DNA of 64,000 nt. Origin: Hibiscus mutabilis. Lineage: Eukaryota; Streptophyta; Magnoliopsida; Malvales; Malvaceae. The notes beneath the pieces were generated by a model. The model saw nothing but the letters and a program-made list of their open reading frames with translations. It was not told where the DNA came from and searched no databases. Positions 56,613 to 64,000 of this stretch are shown one piece after another. How positions within the stretch are numbered: the first letter of the stretch is position 1; every line of letters begins with the position of its first letter. The position numbers and the translations under genes were made by a program. Where the stretch lies: positions 17,958,831-18,022,830 of the forward strand of contig CM033744.1 in the NCBI GenBank assembly GCA_019671005.1, given 5' to 3'.

Positions 56613-56781
56613 CTAAACATGAATTCCATATCATTCACAACACAACATTAATATGACAAAATTCAATTCCACAGATTTCTCATAACTAATGGTAGTTTAA
56701 ATTTACCTCTAAGATTGCAATACACCATTTTCGGTAAACGTGCCTTCCTCGCTTTCGTAAATAGCTTATTGCCTCAATAAG

Positions 56782-58737
56782 TGTAACCCCTTTGACCCGA
56801 TCTAGTCGTAAGATCGAACAAAGTGAGTTATATTAGGGTTTGTTGAGACAAACCTGAAAGAATTACTTTGAGAAACGATCCATTTTTTTATTTTATCTTG
56901 TCTAAATGCATAATTAAGTCCTAAGGTGATCATGATGGTATCAATGAAATTTGCAACTCAATCGGGATCCAATTACACGATTTATCATCTTAGGGACCAA
57001 ATTGTAATTTTTGTTAATTGAGAGGACTTCCTCAAAATTGAAGTTACCAATCTTTAATTAGTCATATTTCATACCATCAGGTTGAACTCCACCTTAAAAC
57101 AGTCGTCCAAGCACATTTAATTGCATAAATAAGAAACATGGACTAAACTGCAAAGATTTAAACTACAGGGAAGCATAATTCCATAATTAACGACTGGCAT
57201 ACCGGTACAGGACTCATCCATATCACAATGGTCAAGTTTATCAAAGGCGTACCAATACGGTCGTCAAACATATCGTACGAGGTTTATTGTTCGAAATAAA
57301 AAATTCCTATTTACCGAAACCAAGCCTTTATTTTCAACATCACATATCGATACGATCCCTAGGCGTGTTAATACGCTAAGGTATTTTTGCCCAAATTGAG
57401 CTGAGACAGGTCCCCACGTACCAATCCTTGAGGACCCGTACCGGTACAGACAGACCTGTACGACCTCTGCTCTAACATATGACACTTTGGCTCAATCTAA
57501 CTTACTCCAATAAACTTCTAATCATCATACAACTACTCAAACATCAATTCCTCAGACATAGAAGCGTGGTAGATGATCATACACGACATATCAAAACTAA
57601 TCATAAATCCTAAAGGCATGATTTCTACCCAAGCAAGCATTTTAGTTCCCAACCCCACAAAACCAACATAAAGCCTCATACAAGTCCAAAACATCAAACA
57701 TAACTTGTACAAATAGGGAGTACCCAAAATAAACCTCCCCAAAACAACTTGGTCACATTGCCTCTTATTACTACTTAGTATCTATAAAACCATACTTTGG
57801 AAATTCTTCAGCTCTTGGATATACACTTGCGTACTTGCTGTCTAATATAGCTTATTTCTCTGCATTGATGAGAAAAGAGAGTGTAAGCTATAATCTTAGT
57901 GAGGGAATCGTAAAAACACTCATCAATGCATTTAAAACCACTTTTTCATCAAAACAAGTTTATAATGTTCATTATAAAATCATCTTATGCTTCTCAATTC
58001 TGCCAAAATATGCACATTTAAATCATTTACAATACATGTATCATGGATTCTATCTTCAACCTCAATTTAAGCTTCAAATGTCAAAGTCTCTATATAGCAA
58101 GCTTAAAGAGCATCTCATGTACAAACCACTTTATACAAACACAATCCATTTCTCATGATACATTATCTCATATATTGGCATTCAAGTGACTCAAAACAAG
58201 TATCATTCCATTTTATAAAACCACATCGGATACACAAATTTCCCAAGTGGTTCCTTGACCACTTCACATACATCCTCTAACCAGAGCAGCGGAACAATTA
58301 CCCACCTCAACTGTTATGAAGTATAAATCCACCAGTAGGAGAATACGACACAATTAACCCCTCGGCCACTGCGGTTCTCATGGTGGAGCAAACGGCACAA
58401 TTACCCACCTCGACACACATGAGGCGACTTATTATAGTGCACTCTAAACCCTATGGCTAGCCAACTATATCCGATAACATTTTAATCTCAACCACTTGCC
58501 AATATACTTAATAAAACAACATTACCTCACCATTTTACATATGCATCAAACCAATCCAAATTCAAATACATTAAACAAAGTATTCTAGTAATCATAAAAT
58601 ACATTCGTAAACCATATTTCATTCTTAATAACCAGCATATATGATCATCATTTGAAACATCTTTCATTTCTAAAGCATGAATAATACAGTGGTACTCAAA
58701 ACCACAAACATGTGCATGCGATTGTATTTTGCAAAAC
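56782..58737 (-). mobile_element. Chromovirus LTR family C, minus orientation, cut by element E
   Basis: TGTAACCCCTTTGACCCG at 56782 is an inner or outer LTR end of the family seen at 4232-6006. It carries GTACCGGTAC-type palindromes (57195-57470), 'gagagtgtaagc' and 'tatagtgcac' blocks. It breaks off inside 'attttgcaaaact' at 58737 where element E starts; its remainder is beyond the window. Confidence 0.8.
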
Positions 58738-61700
58738 TATAATGCCCCAGTTTTGGGCCTAGTGGTTTTGGGGCAAGTTAGACAGTCTAGTGGATCGGGT
58801 TAGAGATTCGAGTCAGATTCAGGAGTGAATATTTTTTTTGAAAGATAAAAAATGGAAAATGATTAAAATTCATATTTTATTATATTAAAAATATTGGTGA
58901 AAATAATTTTGGAAAAGGAGCTTTGGAAGGGTGACATTTTGGCTAGTGACCAACTGTTTTTAAATGGTAACTGTTTTGTAAAGAGTCAAAACATAGAATC
59001 TTTAAGGAGTTATTTTACCATTTGGTCTAATCTGAGTTTTCTCTTAATTAGGATTATTTTAAAAGGTTTTAATTAAAAGAATTAAAAAGGATTTAGTTAA
59101 AAGGTGGTTAGTTCTTTCAGAACACAATTTGACGTAACTTTTCTTCTCTCACATTTTCTCTCAAAACACTCTCAGCCAAACACTCTTTTTCCATTAGAGA
59201 TTTAAGGTAATGATCTTAATTTCTTAACTCATTGATTTGCTAAATGATTTCTCAAGTTGTTTTCCAAAAATATCATTGAATTTCTTTGTTTTTCAAGAGG
59301 AAAAAACCATCCAATTAAGGGGAAACTCATTCATTGGAGGTAAGTTTCGTTCTTCTCCTCTAATGAAAGGTTCTTTACTAAAATTCCCAAGTTCTTGGCT
59401 TTTTACATATGTTTTCTAATAGGTTCTGATTAATTAATTATGGATTTTAGCTTAATTAAGGTTTAATTGAAGGATCTTGTGACTTTCAATTTGGATATGT
59501 TTTTCCAGTGTTATGGATTGATTTCAATCTTATTTTGGATGTATTATTATGAGGATAAGTTGTTTTTAATAATGGATTCCCAAAATTGGTTGAATCTCTA
59601 ATTGTTTAGGTTGTTAGTTGAAGGTTTTGGGTTGTTTAAGGTGTTTAATCATTGCTGGAATTAAAAGGATATTGTGAATGAGTTTTTAGATATCAATTGA
59701 TGAAGATTGATGTTTTAAATCATTATAATATGGCTAGTTTATGATTGAGTAGTGTTTGAGGTTGATTTTGATAAGTTTCAGATGAGTTTTGAGTGGGGGC
59801 ATCTTGAGAGCTACAGGATTTTGGGTTGAAAAAGAGTGTTGGATGCATTTTAATGCATGTTTCCTCTGGTTTTGTGTGGCTCAAACAGGGGATAATCAAG
59901 CCTTAGCACCTTGAGGTGGTTCTACCGTGTCGGGAGCTTGTTTCGCGGTAGCAAGCAAGGCGAAGTGAAATCGATGAGTGGAAACGGTCTTAAAAGTCTT
60001 TCAAAGGTTTGAAAGTGGTTTTGGGAGTTTATGATAAGTATGAAACACTTACCTAAGCTCGAAAGTAAGTTTCCCTCTTTTGCTCTTTAATATCGATTCA
60101 GATATGAGCATGTGTAATTCATGTTTTGGTTGTAAACATGGTTTGTTTTTACTTACTATAAATGCATGATTTTGAGTACATATGCAGTGGCTTAAAAGTG
60201 TATTAGATGCTAGAGAGCATTGGTTTTTATTCTGGCCAGGAATGTGATATTGCTATGGCAATGTGATTTGCATATGTGGGGATTTTGTGTAATGCATTGT
60301 AAAACAGTGAGTAAATGGTTTTGTAAATGATATACTGGCTATGCGACAAGGTGAGAAAACATTTGGATATAGTTGGCATGCCATAGGATAAAGTGCACTA
60401 TAATATGGTTAAAATTGATCGTGAGTTAAGAGTCCTTGAGGTATAGCGCTCGGCTACCCGAACTATGTTGTAATCACTTGGGTTGAGCGGACGGTTCCCC
60501 TTGTTGATGCAAAGCTTGTGGTTGGCAAGGCTGTAAAGCCATGCGGTCAGCATGGGGTAGTCTAGATAATGGTCGGTCATTAAGGGAGATCTGTGTATCT
60601 GATGTGTAAAGTTAACGGTCGGTTAACTAAAGGTTAGCGGTCAGCTAATCAATGATAGTGGTCGACTATTCGGGGTCACTATAATTGCCAATATATGAGA
60701 ATTTTAATGTTGAATCTATTTCTAATGCTTTGGGATTTAAGCATGGCTTTGTATTTGTTGTTTTGCATATGGTTGATATGCATGTTTTGATTTGAAACTA
60801 CTGGAACTTGCTTAGGTCGTAAGCATGGTTTGAAAACAAGTGTTGGTTTTCAAGAGCTTTATATGCATCATCGTTTAAGAGCATTCTCACTAAGCAAGTG
60901 TGCTTACACTCTTTTTTCTCTCATGATGCAGAGCATTAAAGCTTGGGGCAGCAAACCCAAGGATTAAGCAACCCAAAGACAAGACTATTTGAGTATGAAC
61001 TCGGTTTTAGTTTCCGGTTAATAAGGCAATGTGTTCGCCATGGATTTTTGGGATTTGTAATTCAATTTTCCCTAGTTTTGAGCATGTATAATGTTGTGAT
61101 TTTGGAGCTTGATTGTTGATTTTTTCACATTTCGCGCATCGTTACCTATGGTTGATGTTACATGGTAACCTAGGTATGCATCGAGATGGTTTTACTTGGA
61201 TGACATGCTTTGATGAGCTAATTCTATTGAGTATGGTATTGATGTGCTGTTGGTATGGTGTTCTTGCTGGTAAATGCTTATTTGAGCATCTTGGTATGTT
61301 TGGTGGTAAGTTATAGGAGCATGCCTCTAGATCAATCTTCGGGGGTGGCATAATCTTGTGTTGTAGTTAAACCTTGGTGTAGGTGTTGTTAAATGTGATT
61401 TTGGATGTTTATATGTATGCATGCAAGTTGCTAGGACCTAAATGCATCTAGTTTTGTGTTAAAAACAGCTAAAAATGTCATTTCAGGTCCAGGCGTATCA
61501 AAACATGTGTCCCCGTACTGGTACGACTAGACTATTTCAGGCATAGCATTTCGATATGTGGGAGGGTGTTTCGATACGAGCTTGCCTTTATAGGCTTAAC
61601 ATTTCGGTACTCGAGCAAGTGTTTCGACACGTCATATGCATTTTTGCCAGGCGTTTCGATACGTGAACAATCATTTTGATACGAGTTTTAGCTACTAGAT

Positions 61701-62186
61701 TCTAAGTTCTTGAAAGCGTAGGGGCGATCGAAACACTAGTATGCGTATCGCACGAGTACAGTACCATTAAATTGGTTATTTTGGAATATTGAAGGTTTCT
61801 GGTTCTTTCATTTTGGTCCTTGAGTTTTGGGAATGCAATTGTATGAGATAGGATGATTAAATTGACCTGGAATTCATCATGTTGGCATGTAAATGGACTA
61901 ATTGAGGATTGGTAACCTTAAATTCATTTTTGGTCTTGTAATTTAAAGTGTTTACGTTTTAGTCCTCAATTTTGAATAAGATGCAATTGATTGACTTTTG
62001 TGACTCGTTTCATCTGAGAACTTACCCCTTGTGAGTATGAACATGTAGGAACATTAATCTGCATTTAGACAAGATAAAAGAAAAAAATAGACCAACTTTT
62101 TGTAACCTTTCTCTGGTTTGCTTCGTCAAACCTAATGTAGCACTCTCAGTTCGGTCGGGCGTCTAGGTCGGGTCGAAGGGGTTGCA
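58738..62186 (+). mobile_element. 5' LTR of chromovirus E
   Basis: It is about 3.45 kb. The start is mutated (TATAATGCCCC for TGTAACACCCC) and the end reads GGGGTTGCA for GGGTGTTACA; the text between matches the complement of 15778-17312 plus 25263-27509. It contains 'ggcactataatatgg' (60395), CTAAGCAAGTGTGC (60890) and a GTTTCGATAC cluster at 61495-61760. No protein-coding sequence. Confidence 0.85.
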
Positions 62187-62187
62187 T

Positions 62188-62200
62188 TGAGCCAGGTTAC
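62188..62200 (+). other. Damaged primer-binding site of chromovirus E
   Basis: TGAGCCAGGTTAC matches the inner half of the initiator tRNA-Met complement (GAGCCAGGTTTC), but the first eight bases, TGGTATCA, that pair with the tRNA 3' end are missing next to the LTR. The copy could not prime normally. Confidence 0.65.
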
Positions 62201-62410
62201 GAAATGTAAGGATGTTGATGTTTGGTTGTATATCATTGTTGGTTATCCATGGTGATTGTGTACATGTGCAGTGATTGATTTACATCATGTTGGGGTATGA
62301 ACTAGGAACACATTGCATATTACCTAGGTTTTAAAATGTTTTATAAGATGATCTTGGATCCTTTGCACAGTGTTAGCCTGAATTTAATGTGTTTTGATGC
62401 TTTTGTTAGC

Positions 62411-63310
62411 ATGGATCGATGTGAGACACGTTCTATGGCTGGTAATGCCAGAATCGGGCAGAATGACATTGAGGAAGAAAATCCCACTAATGTTTAACCT
62501 CCTCCTCCTCCGTTGGTTTTGCCAGACACATCAAGTGTCGGTATTTTGTGATCTGACTCCATTAGTTCAGATAATAATGGGAGATTTTCAAGCAACAATG
62601 GCTGGAGTGCATGCGCAGGCACTGACACCTGCTGTGGCGGTTAACCCAGGGTTACCTTTAGAGCGTCTCTGTAGTTTGAGAGGTGTTGAGTTTAGGGGTT
62701 TGAGTCTTGAGGCAAACGAGGGTTGGCTGGAGAGTACGATCCATATTCTGGATCAAATGGGATGTAATGATGAGCGTAAATTGGGTTATACAATGTCGCT
62801 TTTGCATGGTGATGCTTATCATTGGTGGGTGACCACAATTGCTAATGTCCCGAAGGAAGATGTAACTTCCGAGTTCTTTCGAAGAGCTTTCAAGAAGAAG
62901 TATCTTGGTCCTCAGTATTTGGATGCGAGGAAACGTGATTTTATGGCCTTGGTTCAGGGTGGCATGTTCGTGGTGGAAATAAGGTGAAATTCGTCCGTTT
63001 TAGTCAATATGCCACGGAGTTGGTTCCAGATGATCTTGAGTGGTGCAATAGGTTTTGCTATGGGTTGGTGAAGGATATCAAAACGTACCTATTGGCAATG
63101 GACTACACAGATTTTGATGTGCTTGTAAACTGTGCTAAGGATATTGAGCAGTCATTAAGGGTGTCGGGACAAGGTTCATGGCCTCGAATAAGTGAGGAGC
63201 TAATTCTAGCTATTCTGGGAAGCAGAATAGGAGGTTTTGAGATAAGAGGCATAAGTCGAATCATAAGCGTGAAGCATTGCGGTAGACGCCACACACGTGG
63301 TGAGTGTTAG
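62411..63310 (+). pseudogene. Chromovirus E gag
   Basis: ATG 62411 starts MDRCETRSMAGNARIGQND, with stops at codons 29 and 46 of that frame. A second frame carries the capsid-like core: LCSLRGVEFRGLSLEANEGW, LDQMGCNDERKLGYTMSLL, GDAYHWWVTTI, FRRAFKKKYLGPQYLDARK. After a shift near 62985 comes KFVRFSQYATELVPDD and FCYGLVKDIKTYLLA. These are the Ty3/gypsy gag core blocks as found in Tekay-like elements. Confidence 0.85.
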
Positions 63311-63318
63311 GAAATACC

Positions 63319-64000
63319 ATGAGTTGCTGGATATGTGGATCTCCTGGTCACATGAAGCGTGAATGTCCTCGTGTTGTGGGTGATGCACCGGTTTGGGTTA
63401 TTTTACCTGCTAGGGGCCGAGGTCGTGGCAGGTGTAATTTTCAAAGGCGCGAGGATGGTTAGAGAGCTATGGCTCATGCTGTTGCTATACAACCAGAGAA
63501 TGGCGGACCAGCACGGATCTATGCTCATCGTGAGGGGCGCAACGACATGCATGTGATCGCGGGTACTTTCACCTTGCAATCTTTGTCGTTGTTTTCTTTG
63601 ATTGATCCGGGGTCTACTCATTCATATATTTTAAGTCAGCATGTATCGTTGTTAAATGTTCTGTTGAGATCTTGGATGTTGGCATGTTAGTAACTAGTTC
63701 TTTTTGGAGAGATGGTTACAACTAGAAGGTTGTATAGGTGTTGTCCTTTGGCGGTGCAAGGTCATGAGGTAGCCGCAGATTTGATAGAGTTGCCATTTCA
63801 TGGTTTTGACGTTATCTTGGGTATGGATTGGTTAAGTGAGCACAAGGCAGTGGTGGATTGTAAGTCCAAAAGGATTTCTCTAAAGTTGGCCGATGATTAT
63901 GAAGTCGTGGTGGTGGGTGAGAATGTAAAATTCTTGTCCAATGTTGTTTGGCTATCCGAGGAGAAGATGATGTTTGATTATTGCAAAGCTTATTTGGCTA
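63319..64000 (+). pseudogene. Chromovirus E zinc knuckle and protease, incomplete at window end
   Basis: From 63319 MSCWICGSPGHMKRECPR holds a CX2CX4HX4C knuckle. The frame at 63469 reads MHVIAGTFTLQSLSLFS then LIDPGSTHSYI, the protease active-site block with Asp-Pro-Gly-Ser where the lineage usually has D-S/T-G-S/A. It stops at TAG 63688. Another frame then reads GFDVILGMDWLSEHKAVVDC to the window edge, the protease flap and linker to RT. Confidence 0.85.

Larger units (their letters stand above)
55362..56781 (-). other. Old locus DNA right of Athila III
   Basis: It holds the N-terminal exon-like pieces of the Ulp1-like gene. 55367-55514 shows no clear coding. 56613-56781 holds nothing I can assign. 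It ends at ATAAG before the LTR start at 56782. Confidence 0.7.
58738..64000 (+). mobile_element. Chromovirus E, plus strand, 5' LTR to protease (continues past window)
   Basis: The 5' LTR (58738-62186) is the same family as solo LTR B in reverse complement. It is followed by a damaged primer site, gag (62411-63300), zinc knuckle and protease (63310-64000). Coding frames carry several shifts. RT, integrase and the 3' LTR are outside the window. Confidence 0.88.

Overview
This is plant nuclear DNA, most likely from a eudicot. It is AT-rich and built almost entirely of nested Ty3/gypsy LTR retrotransposons of two lineages. One is a chromovirus group (Tekay/Del-like: roughly 3 kb LTRs starting TGTAACAC and ending GTGTTACA, initiator tRNA-Met primer site, chromodomain after integrase). 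The other is Athila (1.5-1.6 kb LTRs TGATAAGTG...CGCAACA, tRNA-Asp primer site, extra ORF after pol). No intact cellular gene, rRNA or tRNA gene was seen. The only non-transposon coding traces are a decayed minus-strand Ulp1/SENP-like (C48) protease gene, a frameshifted GRF-type zinc-finger ORF and an unrecognised Cys-rich fragment.

Layout. 1-4231: end of a plus-strand LTR holding an 18-bp minisatellite, inserted into a minus-oriented LTR that continues to 6006. 6007-6880: old single-copy-looking DNA. 6886-30211: minus-strand chromovirus A (TSD CATTT). A 682-bp foldback MULE-like MITE sits in its 3' LTR. Its 5' LTR is split by chromovirus solo LTR B (15778-27509, TSD TTTTC), which is itself split by Athila I (17313-25262, TSD CATCT). 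30217-33631, 46463-47062 and 55367-56781: the older locus with the protease gene. It was cut by composite Athila II (33632-46457, TSD TAATT) and by minus-strand Athila III (47063-55361, TSD GTTAT). 56782-58737: part of another minus-oriented LTR. 58738-64000: plus-strand chromovirus E (5' LTR, gag, protease), running out of the window.

How the parts relate. Athila II is the fullest copy (gag, protease, RT, RNase H, integrase, ORF3) with only a few stops and frameshifts. Athila I and III share the same internal deletions and a shared reading frame absent from II, so they look like a non-autonomous subfamily that moved with proteins supplied in trans. The most unusual signal is a short quasi-palindrome, TTGCCnnGGCAA. 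It recurs throughout Athila LTRs, UTRs and coding linkers, and in several linkers it has grown into Ala/Asp/Thr-rich tandem repeats. The chromovirus LTRs carry a separate clustered palindrome, GTATCGATAC and variants.

All coordinates and motifs were read by eye. Family names rest on motif recognition, not on a database search.
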